From NCBI RefSeq assembly GCF_000829465.1, contig NZ_JXAL01000001.1, positions 496,001 to 560,000 on the forward strand: a stretch of DNA of 64,000 bases, read 5' to 3'. The DNA comes from Cohnella kolymensis (GTDB lineage: Bacteria > Bacillota > Bacilli > Paenibacillales > Paenibacillaceae). The notes under the pieces were generated by a model. The model had not been told where the DNA came from. It made no database searches and worked only from the letters and a program-made list of their open reading frames with translations. Position numbers and translations under genes: made by a program. Below are positions 8,650-17,211 of this stretch, piece by piece. Position 1 is the stretch's first letter; every line of letters begins with the position of its first letter.

Positions 8650-8690
8650 CAAGAAGAGACACTTCCTCTCAGAGGAAATGTCTCTTCTTG
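8650..8690. terminator. strong stem-loop downstream of the zinc-ribbon gene
   Basis: CAAGAAGAGACA at 8650-8661 pairs with TGTCTCTTCTTG at 8679-8690, and TTCCTCT/AGAGGAA continue the stem inside after one mismatch. A short TTTTGC follows on the plus strand, and the minus strand has no T run. It lies 27 bp after the end of the zinc-ribbon gene and may end that transcript, but it is not a textbook terminator. Confidence 0.5.
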
Positions 8691-8716
8691 TTTTGCAATA
8701 TGAATGCCGGGTTTCC

Positions 8717-9504
8717 TTACAGATCAAGGCCGCCGAGCAGACTGTTCACAACACTATTTCCGAACACGTACACAATAAGGATGGATGCCGCGTAGGTGAT
8801 GATAACTCCCCAGAACGCATCCAGACCACTTGAGTGACCTTTCTTGAAGCTGTAGATCGTGAAACAGATCGCCACCAGCCATGAGAAAACTCCCAGGCCC
8901 GTAATCCAACCCACCACTCAGAATCGAATTGAATGATGGAGAAAAGGAAGGCCGCGAAGATGAACGTAACGGACGGGGTCATCAGAGTACCGAACCGGGC
9001 GGTGACATCGCGATAATCGGCATTGACATTTCCCAGCTTAAGCACCAGAAAAATAATCGAATTGACCATCAATACAATCAGCAGCAAAAAGAAAAATGGT
9101 TTAATGACGATGCCGCCAAAAGGCACGCTATCTCCGAAGAAGCCGTATGCGGCGCGCAATTGGAAATAAGCGGTAAGCGGCAGAAGAAGGCAAAAGAGAA
9201 CTAAAGTAATGATTGCGTTAGCCATATGTCCGGCATTCGTTGTTTCTGCAACCCGAACAGGATTGCGCAGAACTTGATAAAAGAAAGAGAAGTATTGGCC
9301 TCCCATTTCTTTCACTTGCTGCAGCTGTGGATTCATTTGCGAGGGAGTGTTGTACTGCACAGGCTGCGCTGATAGAGCAGGTGACACCGGTTGGCTCAGC
9401 GGGGAGTTCGAAGCCTCCGTGGCTGCTGAAGCTTCAAGCTTGGAACCGCAATTCACACAAAACTTACCTGATTGATTGTCATGACCGCATTGGGTACATT
9501 GCAC
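8717..9504 (-). pseudogene. zinc-ribbon membrane protein, frame broken near 8908
   Basis: Read from GTG 9504 (GGAGG upstream), the protein opens with a zinc ribbon (CTQCG...FCVNCGS, four Cys), a Ser/Pro/Gln-rich linker and three or four membrane helices. Near 8918 the frame passes into non-hydrophobic sequence. The next frame (8917-8717) continues the expected last helices (WLVAICFTIYSF, ILIVYVFG) to a stop at 8717. One extra base in the G runs at 8906-8912 (coding strand) would restore a protein of about 262 residues. The architecture resembles zinc-ribbon plus Yip1-like membrane proteins of Bacillota. Function is unknown. This may be a sequencing error rather than true decay. Confidence 0.75.
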
Positions 9505-9634
9505 GCGCTATTCATCCTCCATAATATTGGGTTATAGGAACATTTACCCATTCAATAATCACTAGTATTATAGAAGGATTCGGGACATTCGTCTAACCAT
9601 TAATCACCTAAAATACTTGTATATTGAAAAACGT

Positions 9635-10804
9635 CTATGCGGACGGTCGCAATTGGAAGATTTGTCCCTCCTGGTCGCACACGTAAATTTCTCCGCCCGT
9701 ATCCAAACCGAAGGAAGTGATATTGAGCTTGGATTCGATTAAGATCTCATTGCCTACCGATCCGTTATCTTTGCGGCTTAACGCCCATATGGTTCCCGAC
9801 CCGTAGTCACCGTATATGTACTGTCCCATCAGTTCAGGCAGCTGTTTCCCGCGATAGACGAACCCTCCGGTTATCGACACACCTTGATCGCGGCCATATG
9901 TGAAAATGGGCTGCTCCAATCCTGTCTTGTCACAGCCTTCCTTCGGGTTAAAGCATTCTGTCCCCTCTTGGATTCGCCAGCCGTAATTTTTTCCTTTTTC
10001 CACGATATTGATCTCTTCATAGCTGTTCTGTCCCACATCCGCCGCCCATAGCTGCCCGGCATCGGGATCGAAGCTGAAGCGCCATGGATTCCGCAGCCCA
10101 TAGGCATAAATTTCAGGCGCCCCGCCACTGAGGAACGGGTTGTCCGACGGGATCGCATAAGCCCGACCGCCCTGCTCTTTATCTACATCAATTCGTAAAA
10201 TTTTACCCAGCAAACGATCAAGGTTCTGACCGTTATTATGAGGATCTCCCCCGTTTCCGCCGTCCCCCGTTGCAATATACAAGTAACCGTCCGGACCGAA
10301 CGCAAGCTGTCCTCCGTTGTGGTTGGCATACGGCTGTTCAAATGTGAGCAGCACTTGTTCACTAGCGGGATCCAATTGACCCTGCTGCCCGGGATCCGCA
10401 TCATAACGAGCGATAATGGTGTGTGTCTCCGTTGTGTAATTCACATAGGCCTGGGCAGGATGCTCAGGATGGAATGCGAGACCGAGCAAGCCCTGCTCCG
10501 GCCCTTCATCGTGCACTCGATCCGTAATATCCAACACAGTGCGCGGCTTGTCCGACGGCTTTTTGAGATTCAAACTTACAATTCGCCCCGGCTGCTCGAT
10601 GACATAGATAAGGTCCGGTTGATCGTCTCTATGCTCCAGTCCCACCGGCTTTTCTACCCTTTGATCTCCGAAAATAGGGTAAAGAGACACTTTGGCGGCA
10701 TCGGCGGTTTCTCCGGTCTCAACATCCGTTTCCTTTGAGCCCGAACATGCGGTGATTCCGATCATGATAAGCAGCCCAGTTATGACTGTAATCATACGAT
10801 TCAT
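9635..10804 (-). CDS. PQQ-dependent sugar dehydrogenase-like lipoprotein (GSDH family)
   Basis: A 389-residue protein from ATG 10804 (AAGGGGG upstream). It starts with a lipoprotein signal (ITACSG, lipid-modified Cys near residue 20), so it is anchored on the outer face of the membrane. The body is a six-bladed propeller of the glucose/sorbosone dehydrogenase family, with the characteristic GLLGLAFHPE, ANHNGGQLAFGPDGYLYIATGDGG and YAYGLRNPWRFSFDP segments. Family members use PQQ to oxidise aldose sugars. Many Gram-positive homologues have no known substrate or PQQ pathway, so the activity is tentative. Confidence 0.85.
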   Translation of the reverse strand: MNRMITVITGLLIMIGITACSGSKETDVETGETADAAKVSLYPIFGDQRVEKPVGLEHRDDQPDLIYVIEQPGRIVSLNLKKPSDKPRTVLDITDRVHDEGPEQGLLGLAFHPEHPAQAYVNYTTETHTIIARYDADPGQQGQLDPASEQVLLTFEQPYANHNGGQLAFGPDGYLYIATGDGGNGGDPHNNGQNLDRLLGKILRIDVDKEQGGRAYAIPSDNPFLSGGAPEIYAYGLRNPWRFSFDPDAGQLWAADVGQNSYEEINIVEKGKNYGWRIQEGTECFNPKEGCDKTGLEQPIFTYGRDQGVSITGGFVYRGKQLPELMGQYIYGDYGSGTIWALSRKDNGSVGNEILIESKLNITSFGLDTGGEIYVCDQEGQIFQLRPSA

Positions 10805-10900
10805 AACAATAACCCCCTTTTCCACGATCATCGCACAGGTTACAGGGGAATCACAAGATTAGTAAATGAGTGAAATTGCCTCTGCAAGATCCGACATTTT

Positions 10901-10909
10901 TGGTATAAT
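10901..10909 (+). promoter_or_regulatory. extended -10 promoter of the coiled-coil gene
   Basis: TGGTATAAT is an extended -10 element with a perfect TATAAT at 10904-10909, 30 bp before the TTG start at 10939. No good -35 is present at 17 bp, which fits an extended -10 type. Confidence 0.5.
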
Positions 10910-10938
10910 GAATTGATGTTGAAGAGGGGGGGTATACA

Positions 10939-11169
10939 TTGTCCGACCAGTTGAATCGCATGGAAGAAATGCTGGCAACCCTCATCAAGATGCAAACTAC
11001 CAACAATGCCAAGATCGAAGAGTTAAGCGAGGAAATGAAGGAAGTTAAAGTTGAGCTCAAGGAAGAGATTAAAGAAGTTCGTGAGACGCTTGACACCTTT
11101 CGTTCCGAGACCAAGACCTTGATCGAACAATGGTTACCGTCGAATCGATGCACACAAAATAATGAATGA
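10939..11169 (+). CDS. small coiled-coil protein of unknown function
   Basis: A 76-residue protein starting at TTG 10939 behind GAGGGGGGG. It is highly charged and almost wholly helical: MEEMLATLIKMQ, then heptad-like KIEELSEEMKEVKVELKEEI. I recognise no family; similar short proteins are often annotated as hypothetical or as phage-like DUFs, without known role. A promoter-like TGGTATAAT lies upstream and a terminator follows directly, which supports an expressed single gene. Confidence 0.65.
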   Translation: MSDQLNRMEEMLATLIKMQTTNNAKIEELSEEMKEVKVELKEEIKEVRETLDTFRSETKTLIEQWLPSNRCTQNNE

Positions 11170-11208
11170 AAAAAGCTCTCCCGCCTATGACGGAAGAGCT
11201 TCTTGTTT
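11167..11208. terminator. bidirectional terminator
   Basis: AAGCTCT (11173-11179) pairs with AGAGCTT (11195-11201), with an inner CCG/CGG. The stem is followed by T-rich sequence on the minus strand (six T) and TTGTTTT on the plus strand. It separates the coiled-coil gene from the convergent fix operon, and the stop of the last gene of that operon lies inside the hairpin. Confidence 0.7.
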
Positions 11209-11343
11209 TCTCAGCGTCTCACCATACTCCCAGCTGCTGAAATGATCTTCCCATACGATGTGATAGAGGTTGCCGTGGATTTCCATAATGATGCCTTTGC
11301 TTCCGTCCGGTAAAAACTCGACCTGATCGCCGACCTTCAACAT
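11185..11343 (-). CDS. small protein at the end of the fix operon
   Basis: A 52-residue protein (KVGDQVEFLPDGSKGIIMEI, LYHIVWEDHFSSWEY) with the look of a small SH3-like beta-barrel: short strands, conserved Gly/Asp turn and Trp residues. I chose ATG 11343, with GGGGGTGGTGG upstream. ATG 11364 is an alternative, since it overlaps the fixX stop as ATGA and would add seven residues. It is the fifth gene of the fixABCX operon. I know no function for it. Confidence 0.6.
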   Translation of the reverse strand: MLKVGDQVEFLPDGSKGIIMEIHGNLYHIVWEDHFSSWEYGETLRKQEALPS

Positions 11344-11360
11344 CCGTCCCACCACCCCCG

Positions 11361-11666
11361 TCATCCGAGTCGAAAGACGATCCCGTGACCGCCTTTGGGA
11401 TAAACCCACTTGATGTTCTGATGCGGACACCCGATCCGGCAGCTTCCGCACTCATGACAGCCTTCATAGCCGACATGCATGCGAATATCTTCCCATTTAT
11501 ACACTTCCGCCGGACAGAAGATCGTGCATATTTTATCGGGGCAGCTCGTCATGCACACTTCGGTATCCATCACATGCAGGTGAGACTGGGTATCGGCATT
11601 GAACCGCAGAAGGTACTGCTTCTCTTCGATGCTGGCCGCTTTAGATGCCGGTGACGGTTCGCTCAT
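11361..11666 (-). CDS. fixX: FixX-type ferredoxin-like protein
   Basis: A 101-residue ferredoxin from ATG 11666, which overlaps the fixC stop (TGATG) and has an excellent GGAAGGTGAT site. Cysteines CHECGSCRIGCP form a CxxCxxCxxxCP [4Fe-4S] motif, with a second incomplete set earlier (CPDKICTIFCPAEVY). FixX passes electrons between FixC and its acceptor in the electron-transferring flavoprotein complex FixABCX. The N-terminal 30 residues are a variable extension. Confidence 0.9.
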   Translation of the reverse strand: MSEPSPASKAASIEEKQYLLRFNADTQSHLHVMDTEVCMTSCPDKICTIFCPAEVYKWEDIRMHVGYEGCHECGSCRIGCPHQNIKWVYPKGGHGIVFRLG

Positions 11667-12961
11667 CACTTCATCACCTTCCATGCCCGATAGATGTCGC
11701 GGGCGATCTTGAACTTCTGTTTGGCCGTGCCGATGTCCCGCCAGATTTTCTTCTGCTTCTCCCACTTGGAGGAGCCGTCCACCGTTAACATCTGGCTCAT
11801 TGCCTTGTTCATCATCGGAATGTACTGCTCGAAGTATTGAGGAAACTTGTCAAAATGGTGCGTCGAGTCCTTATACTTCTTCATGTCCTGACCGACGAAG
11901 CTGCTCATCAGGCGCTGTCGGTACAGATCCAGCGATTCTTCCGAGAAATCTTCCCGCTCCTTGGCGGCCAGTATTGTCTCCGCTGCGATACGTCCCGAGG
12001 TCATCGCCATATTGGAGCCTTCCCGGTGTATGGCATTGACAAGTTGTGCGGCATCGCCGACGACTAATACTCCCGCCCCAGCCACCTTCGGGATTGAACG
12101 ATACCCTCCTTCCGGAATGAGATGCGCCAGATATTCCTGCGGCTCGGCACCTTGAATATAGGGGCGGATCATCGGGTGTTTTTTGACGTATTCCATCAAT
12201 TCGTAAGGCTTTATTTTATGCTTGATCAGGCCTGAAAGTAACGATCCGACCCCTATGCTGAGCGTATCTTTGTTCGTATACAAGAAGCCGGTACCCAGAA
12301 TGCCTTTCGTCGCATCTCCGAACAATTCAATGGTGCAGCCCTGACCTTCCTCCAGGTTGAAGCGGTCTTCGATCAACTTCTTGTCAAGCTTGAGGATCTC
12401 CATCGTCGCAAGCGCAACTTCATCGGGACGGAACTCCTTGTGAAACCCGAGTGATTTGGCGAGCAAAGAGTTGACACCGTCGGCCAACACCACTACATCT
12501 GCGCGGAGTTCCCCGTCCGGGCGGTCCGTCCTTACTCCCACGACCTTGCCATTCTCAACGATACATTCGAGCACGACCGTTTCGTTCACCAGCAGTGCGC
12601 CTTTCTCAACCGCCTTGCCGGCAAACCACTGGTCGAATTTGGCCCGAAGCACGGTGAAATTGTTGAACGGTTCCTGCGCCCACTCCAAACCTTTGTACGA
12701 AAAGGTTACCGCCGACGACTTATCCATCATCATAAACCGCTGTTCTACAATGGGTCGCTCCAAAGGCGCTTCCTTATGGAAGTCGGGAATGACCTCCTCC
12801 ATCATCTTGCGATAGAGCACGCCGCCCATGACATTCTTGGAACCGGGATACTCACCCCGCTCCAGCAGCAGCACGCTGACTCCAGCCTTCGCCAATTCGT
12901 ATGCGCACGCGATGCCCGCAGGTCCGGCTCCAACGACTATGGCATCAAACTTTTCGGGCAT
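11666..12961 (-). CDS. fixC: FixC-type flavoprotein, ETF-quinone oxidoreductase
   Basis: A 431-residue FAD protein from ATG 12961 (GGAAGAGG upstream), overlapping the end of fixB by 17 nt. The N-terminal dinucleotide-binding motif GAGPAGIACAYELAKAG lies at about residues 10-26, followed by GVSVLLLERG. VLVVGDAAQLVNAIHREGSNMAMTSGRIAAE is the typical second FAD-binding region of the FixC/ETF-QO family. With FixX it takes electrons from the FixAB flavoprotein to the quinone pool. In FixABCX of diazotrophs one NADH pair is split between quinone and a low-potential ferredoxin or flavodoxin. Confidence 0.93.
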   Translation of the reverse strand: MPEKFDAIVVGAGPAGIACAYELAKAGVSVLLLERGEYPGSKNVMGGVLYRKMMEEVIPDFHKEAPLERPIVEQRFMMMDKSSAVTFSYKGLEWAQEPFNNFTVLRAKFDQWFAGKAVEKGALLVNETVVLECIVENGKVVGVRTDRPDGELRADVVVLADGVNSLLAKSLGFHKEFRPDEVALATMEILKLDKKLIEDRFNLEEGQGCTIELFGDATKGILGTGFLYTNKDTLSIGVGSLLSGLIKHKIKPYELMEYVKKHPMIRPYIQGAEPQEYLAHLIPEGGYRSIPKVAGAGVLVVGDAAQLVNAIHREGSNMAMTSGRIAAETILAAKEREDFSEESLDLYRQRLMSSFVGQDMKKYKDSTHHFDKFPQYFEQYIPMMNKAMSQMLTVDGSSKWEKQKKIWRDIGTAKQKFKIARDIYRAWKVMK

Positions 12962-13979
12962 CGGCCTCTTCCTTTCTGCCCAAGGCAGCTTTAAACCCTT
13001 CAATAAGCATCGGGACGATTTCCAGCGCATCGCCGACAATTCCGTAATGGCACGATTGAAAAATCGGAGCGGCCGGATCTTTGTTGATCGCGATAATGAG
13101 ACCGGAGTTTTGCATCCCTACTATATGCTGGATCGCGCCCGAGATGCCGACGGCAAAATATATTTTGGGCGTCACCGTAACACCGGTCTGTCCCACTTGA
13201 TGATGATGTCCGATCCATCCCGCTTCCACGACATCACGGCTCGCCCCTACAGCGGCGCCGAGCGTCTCGGCCAGCTGATGGATGAGCTGAAAGCCTGCGG
13301 GACCGCCGAGTCCTTTGCCCCCGGACACAATGATATCCGCTTCGTCGATCCGCGCGCGCTGGGTTGTTGCCCGCACGATCTCCAGCACTTTCGTACGGAT
13401 ATCTTCTTCTGTGATTGGAATGCTCTCTTCTACTATTTCTCCGATTCTTCCAGGCACCCGCTGCAATGCTTTCATTACTTTGGGACGCACGGTTGCCATC
13501 TGCGGACGGTACTTCTTGCATAGAATGGTCGCCATGATGTTGCCGCCGAATGCCGGACGGCTGGCCAGCAGAAGCCCCGTATCTTCCTCCACATCCAGCT
13601 GCGTCGTATCCGCCGTCAGGCCGGTCGGCAGATCCGTCGCCACGGCGCTGGCCAGATCTTTCCCCGTTGAAGTGGCGCCGTAGAGCAGAATTTCCGGTTT
13701 ATACTTTTCCACGCAAGCCAGCATGGCCCGCATGTAAGTTTCCGTGCGATAGAACCGATAGATCGGATCGTCGTATACATACACGCAATCTGCCCCATAC
13801 TCAAAAGCCGTCTGCGCGAGCCCGGTCACTTGATCCCCGATCAGCACTCCCGACAGCTGCGTCTTCCTTTTGTCCGCCAGCCGGCGGCCCGCTCCGAGCA
13901 GCTCCAGCGCTACCTCCGCAATGATTCCGTCTTTCTCCTCAATGAACACCCAAACCCCGCGATAATCCTCAAAATTCAA
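12945..13979 (-). CDS. fixB: electron transfer flavoprotein alpha subunit FixB
   Basis: A 344-residue ETF alpha subunit. The C-terminal FAD domain is clear: [58 protein letters not shown] and [13 protein letters not shown] (about residues 215-310). It lies 26 bp after fixA and overlaps fixC. It forms the FAD-binding heterodimer with FixA. The long N-terminal half and the fixC/fixX neighbours separate it from the ordinary fatty-acid-oxidation EtfA. Confidence 0.93.
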   Translation of the reverse strand: MNFEDYRGVWVFIEEKDGIIAEVALELLGAGRRLADKRKTQLSGVLIGDQVTGLAQTAFEYGADCVYVYDDPIYRFYRTETYMRAMLACVEKYKPEILLYGATSTGKDLASAVATDLPTGLTADTTQLDVEEDTGLLLASRPAFGGNIMATILCKKYRPQMATVRPKVMKALQRVPGRIGEIVEESIPITEEDIRTKVLEIVRATTQRARIDEADIIVSGGKGLGGPAGFQLIHQLAETLGAAVGASRDVVEAGWIGHHHQVGQTGVTVTPKIYFAVGISGAIQHIVGMQNSGLIIAINKDPAAPIFQSCHYGIVGDALEIVPMLIEGFKAALGRKEEADARKV

Positions 13980-14005
13980 GGGACTGACCTCCTAACTCCG
14001 ATCCG

Positions 14006-14827
14006 TTATGTAACGCCTTGAAACAGCTCTTTGCGTTCAAGCAGGATGTCAATTAATTGGCGGACTTGTTCCTGAGGATTTCCTTCCAGCTGAGTTCCGC
14101 CTTTCGGCTTTTCCGGTGCCCAGACGGAGCTCACTATTGTAGGCGAACCTTTCAAACCCAGCTGTGTCTTATCAATGTCCGGCAGATCGTTCACCGACCA
14201 AATATGAGGCTGATACCTCGCTGCCCGGAGCATGTTCGTCATTGTGGAGTACGGAACATCATTGATTTCCTTTTCCACCGAAAGCAGGCAAGGGAGTGTC
14301 GAGCGAATGACCTCATAGCCATCCTCCAACTTACGGTGCACGATGGCGTATCCTTCCTCTCTGTTGAGCTCCACCACTTTATTCACAGATGTCAGCGGAG
14401 GCATATCCAGTCTGCGCGCAATACCGGGTCCGACCTGGCCGGTATCCCCGTCGATCGTCATTTTGCCGCATATGATCAGATCGATCGGGCGTGTTTCCGC
14501 AATCTTCTGCAAGGCTTTCGTTAACGCATAACTGGTAGCTAATGTATCAGCGCCTGCAAATGCACGATCCGTAATCATGTAGCCTTCGTCCGCGCCGATT
14601 TCGATGCACTTCTTGATGGCCTTCACTGCCGGAGGCGGTCCCATTGTAAGCACCGAAACCGTTCCCCCGTATCGCGACCTCAACCTGACCGCCTCTTCTA
14701 CCGCATGCGAATCGTAAGGATTGAGGATGGCCGGTGCGCTGGCGCGATCCATTGTGTTCGTCTTGGGATTCATCTTGATGATCTTCGTATCCGGCACCTG
14801 CTTAATGCAAGCGACGATATGCAGCAT
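14006..14827 (-). CDS. fixA: electron transfer flavoprotein beta subunit FixA
   Basis: A 273-residue ETF beta subunit from ATG 14827 (AAGGGTGA, 5-nt spacer); a GTG at 14836 is possible but less well placed. It begins LHIVACIKQVPDT and has the ETF-beta segment CGKMTIDGDTGQVGPGIARRLDMP (about residues 120-145). FixA carries the bifurcating-site contacts and NADH access in FixAB-type ETFs. It is the first gene of fixA-fixB-fixC-fixX. No nif or ferredoxin/flavodoxin gene lies in the window, so the electron acceptor here is unknown. Confidence 0.92.
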   Translation of the reverse strand: MLHIVACIKQVPDTKIIKMNPKTNTMDRASAPAILNPYDSHAVEEAVRLRSRYGGTVSVLTMGPPPAVKAIKKCIEIGADEGYMITDRAFAGADTLATSYALTKALQKIAETRPIDLIICGKMTIDGDTGQVGPGIARRLDMPPLTSVNKVVELNREEGYAIVHRKLEDGYEVIRSTLPCLLSVEKEINDVPYSTMTNMLRAARYQPHIWSVNDLPDIDKTQLGLKGSPTIVSSVWAPEKPKGGTQLEGNPQEQVRQLIDILLERKELFQGVT

Positions 14828-14947
14828 ATTCTTCACCCTTTCCGTCCGTAACCGATTTCCGCTTCAACCGATCACTCTAATATATTAGGGCAGGGCTGAG
14901 ATCATGACTGGGTTTGTCCATCGTGGACTTGCGGACCGCGGCAAAAG

Positions 14948-14982
14948 AAAAACCGGGAAGAGATTATCTCCTCCCGGTTTTT
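14948..14982. terminator. bidirectional terminator-like stem-loop
   Basis: AAAAACCGGGA (14948-14958) pairs perfectly with TCCCGGTTTTT (14972-14982), giving T runs on both strands. It stands alone upstream of fixA and may end minus-strand transcription from the acetyltransferase gene at 15282. Confidence 0.7.
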
Positions 14983-15002
14983 CGAAATGCAGTACCATAT
15001 TT

Positions 15003-15184
15003 ACTGGAAAACCTCCTCTTAATTTTACTGCAATGTCGCTTACACAGGACCTAACTGGAAATGCTCCATCTAATCTTTGCGCATTCACCGAGAATCCATA
15101 AATCCCGGACAATTAGAGGGAGGTTTTCCAGTTTTATTGCAATATGCCACCTTAATTGATTAGTTAGCGGGAGGTTTTCCAGTT
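15003..15184. repeat. intergenic repeat cluster around ACTGGAAAACCTCC
   Basis: ACTGGAAAACCTCC at 15003-15016 recurs in reverse as GGAGGTTTTCCAGT at 15120-15133 and 15170-15183. A degraded copy is at 15053-15066. Two copies are followed on the ACTGG-distal or proximal side by similar TTTTA(C/T)TGCAAT(G/A) words (about 15023 and 15132). There is no gene between 14828 and 15281, so this 450-bp gap holds a terminator and this repeat cluster. It looks like a short dispersed repeat; no transposase is present. Confidence 0.55.
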
Positions 15185-15281
15185 ATGCTTCCGTTCAACT
15201 AAGCTGTCCGCTACGAATTTACAGTCTCCTTAACATACGTCTCCAGCAGGTTTGGCAAATAGATCGCCGCCCCCAATTTAT

Positions 15282-15805
15282 CTATTTTTGATCGCATTCT
15301 TTTTCAGCATAGGTTTTGCCCATGTAATACTCATCTACAAATCTACCTCTTATGCGCATGGCGTTTTTCTTTGTACCTTCAATCACAAACCCACACTTCT
15401 TATACAGTTGAACAGCCCGCTCATTATGGGTTATAACCGTTAATTCAAGCCTGCTTAATGCGGTTGTTTCTCTCCACCTCTCAACGGCATCAAATAGTTT
15501 CTTACCTATTCCCCGCCCCGTGTAAGCATTGAGTATGCCAATGACGATATGCGCTCGATGACTGTCCGATTCGTGCCGCCTCCGATGACGATTAGCTGCC
15601 CAACTAGCCTGCCATCTTCCTCGGCAATAAAAATAGTAGAGTTGGCAGAGTTAATCATGTTTTTAATCATCATTGTTTGCTGCTCTTCGGTAAAGACTCT
15701 TTCATTCGGTTCGTACAGCATATACTCATTATCCGAGTCGAGCCGCTTATTTAGTTCCATCAGTTCTCGCGCGTCATCCTCAGCAACTTCTCTAATTATT
15801 AGCAT
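15282..15805 (-). pseudogene. GNAT-family acetyltransferase, frame broken near 15566
   Basis: The gene starts at ATG 15805 (GGGGGG upstream; LIIREVAEDDARELMELNKRL, IFIAEEDGRLVGQLIV) and reaches a premature TAG at 15506. The second frame continues the family sequence exactly: AHIVIGILNAYTGRGIGKKLF (the acetyl-CoA loop), then LELTVITHNERAVQLYKKCGF, to a TAG at 15282. One extra base near the CC at 15566-15567 restores about 174 residues. GNAT enzymes acetylate amines using acetyl-CoA; the substrate is unknown. The intact C-terminal half argues for a recent event or a base-calling error. Confidence 0.85.
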
Positions 15806-16226
15806 CCTGCGTTCCCCCCTCGGGAATCGGCTTACGGCCCATAAATCCGTCATTCCAGCCGTGATAATGGGTGATTCGCTCCTCCCCTTGCTTCCAGCAG
15901 AGCAGCACATCATTCCCGTCCCAGACCGCGGGGAAGTCGATCAATCCCGGATCGATCATCTTGAGCTGAACGCCTTTTCTGGCGAAATTCGAAAGTAAAA
16001 GCTCAGCTTCCATACGCATGAAATCCAGTGCGCTTTCTTCCTTGAAAAAGTCATCTTTACCGGCTCCGGTGGAAACGGGCGACTGCTTGTACATCGCTTT
16101 TTTCTTCTGAAGATCTGAATGCCGAGCCTCAATCGCACCTACCATGGCCTGGAGCTTCAATAAATTCTCTTTGATCTCGGGCAGGAGAGCATTCGCCTCA
16201 TTCAGTGTAAAGGTTTTAAATTGCAT
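15792..16226 (-). CDS. DUF2203 family protein
   Basis: A 144-residue protein beginning FKTFTLNEANALLPEIKENL, the signature start of DUF2203, and ending around VWDGNDVLLCWKQGEERITHYHGWNDGFMGRKPI, also conserved in the family. Function is unknown. ATG 16226 is preferred to 16238 because AAGGAG lies 11 nt before it but only 3 nt before the other. Its last 14 nt overlap the start of the GNAT gene, so the two are probably one operon. Confidence 0.85.
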   Translation of the reverse strand: MQFKTFTLNEANALLPEIKENLLKLQAMVGAIEARHSDLQKKKAMYKQSPVSTGAGKDDFFKEESALDFMRMEAELLLSNFARKGVQLKMIDPGLIDFPAVWDGNDVLLCWKQGEERITHYHGWNDGFMGRKPIPEGGTQDANN

Positions 16227-16405
16227 AATGACATCCACTCCTTGCTCAAAATTTTACTAGCAGAGACCGGCAATGTAAAAGGAGAAGAATTTGTCACAAT
16301 TTGTTCCCTTTTTAACGCTCTTTTGAAACATTAAACTGTTAACGAACGTATGAAAGATAGAGCTGCCTATCTCAAGAGGTAAATCCATACTATTCTTTAC
16401 TCGAT

Positions 16406-16431
16406 AGAAACCGTTATTTAACTATTCTGCC
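16406..16431. repeat. left arm of 26-bp inverted repeat flanking the lipoprotein gene
   Basis: AGAAACCGTTATTTAACTAT and the next six bases match the reverse complement of 17117-17142 at 25 of 26 positions. The arms lie about 0.7 kb apart, on either side of a single lipoprotein gene. Confidence 0.6.
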
Positions 16432-16516
16432 CTTTATTTTTTAACCCGAATAGTGTGGAGAGAACTACCTTTTTTATAGGTAAGCAAATAGAAATAAACA
16501 TACTGGGGGATTATCA

Positions 16517-17080
16517 ATGTTAAAAAAATTGGCAGCAACAGCACTTATCTGTACGATCGCCTTGACCGGCGCAGCTTGTTCTTCGAAAAACGGCAACAAC
16601 GACGCAGCCGGCACGCCGGCCCTATCAACGGCAAGCAGCAGCCCTAGCGCAACGGCACCTGCATCGGCATCCGAGAATCCCGATGTGTCCAAAACCAAAG
16701 CTTTTATCGCCGGCCGCATGGCTGAAGAGAAAGTGAACTACCTGTTCCACCAGACGACGTCAGAAGACGAGAAACCGATCTTGAACCCGGTAACTCCTGA
16801 CAAAGAATCGGCAGCGAAATTTCTGAATGCATACATAGATCCGGCACTGACCGAGAAAATCCTTACCTACTATCTGACTGAGGAAAAAGCGGACAACGCC
16901 ATTGTAGTCAAGAGCGATCCGTTTTTCACCGTGTCGATTCTAGCTGCTGCGTCCAAAGATGACCTTACTTACGAAGGCGCGGACAATGAATACAAAATGA
17001 CAACCAAGGATGGCGGCGTGTTCACCGTAAAGAAAAATACGGAAAATAACTTCGTTCTCGCTGACTTCGTCAAGCAATAA
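16517..17080 (+). CDS. lipoprotein of unknown function
   Basis: A 187-residue protein with a GGGGGAT ribosome binding site. It has a lipoprotein signal peptide (KKLAATALICTIALTGAACSS; lipobox with Cys at residue 21), then a low-complexity Ser/Ala/Thr/Pro linker (about 35-52) and a compact C-terminal domain of about 130 residues without motifs I recognise. It would sit on the outer face of the cell membrane. It is a single gene, followed by a terminator at 17171 and flanked by 26-bp inverted repeats. Confidence 0.8.
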   Translation: MLKKLAATALICTIALTGAACSSKNGNNDAAGTPALSTASSSPSATAPASASENPDVSKTKAFIAGRMAEEKVNYLFHQTTSEDEKPILNPVTPDKESAAKFLNAYIDPALTEKILTYYLTEEKADNAIVVKSDPFFTVSILAAASKDDLTYEGADNEYKMTTKDGGVFTVKKNTENNFVLADFVKQ

Positions 17081-17116
17081 TTGAACTTGCGCTGCAGCGG
17101 TTAACCTGAATAATGC

Positions 17117-17142
17117 GGCAGAATAGTTAAATAACCGTTTCT
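17117..17142. repeat. right arm of 26-bp inverted repeat flanking the lipoprotein gene
   Basis: GGCAGAATAGTTAAATAACC and the next six bases are the reverse complement of 16406-16431 with one mismatch. Weak similarity continues a few bases further out on the far side (TTTCTGTAGA against TTTCTATCGA). Confidence 0.6.
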
Positions 17143-17170
17143 GTAGAGCGCCATGCTTGCCAGAGCACTC

Positions 17171-17211
17171 GAGCAACCCGGGTCCGAATAAGACGCCGGG
17201 TTGCTCTTTTT
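17171..17211 (+). terminator. Rho-independent terminator of the lipoprotein gene
   Basis: GAGCAACCCGG (17171-17181) pairs with CCGGGTTGCTC (17196-17206), followed by TTTTT. Confidence 0.85.

Noticed and set aside
8650-8690. Insertion-sequence end or phage att site
   Set aside because: It is a single hairpin with a short loop directly after a gene, best read as an RNA 3' stem.
12828-13523. A 231-codon open frame antisense to fixC and fixB
   Set aside because: It spans the junction of two certain genes and shows no domain or start signal.
16406-17142. Complete insertion sequence
   Set aside because: Inverted repeats are present but the only gene is a lipoprotein; there is no transposase and I could not see a target duplication.
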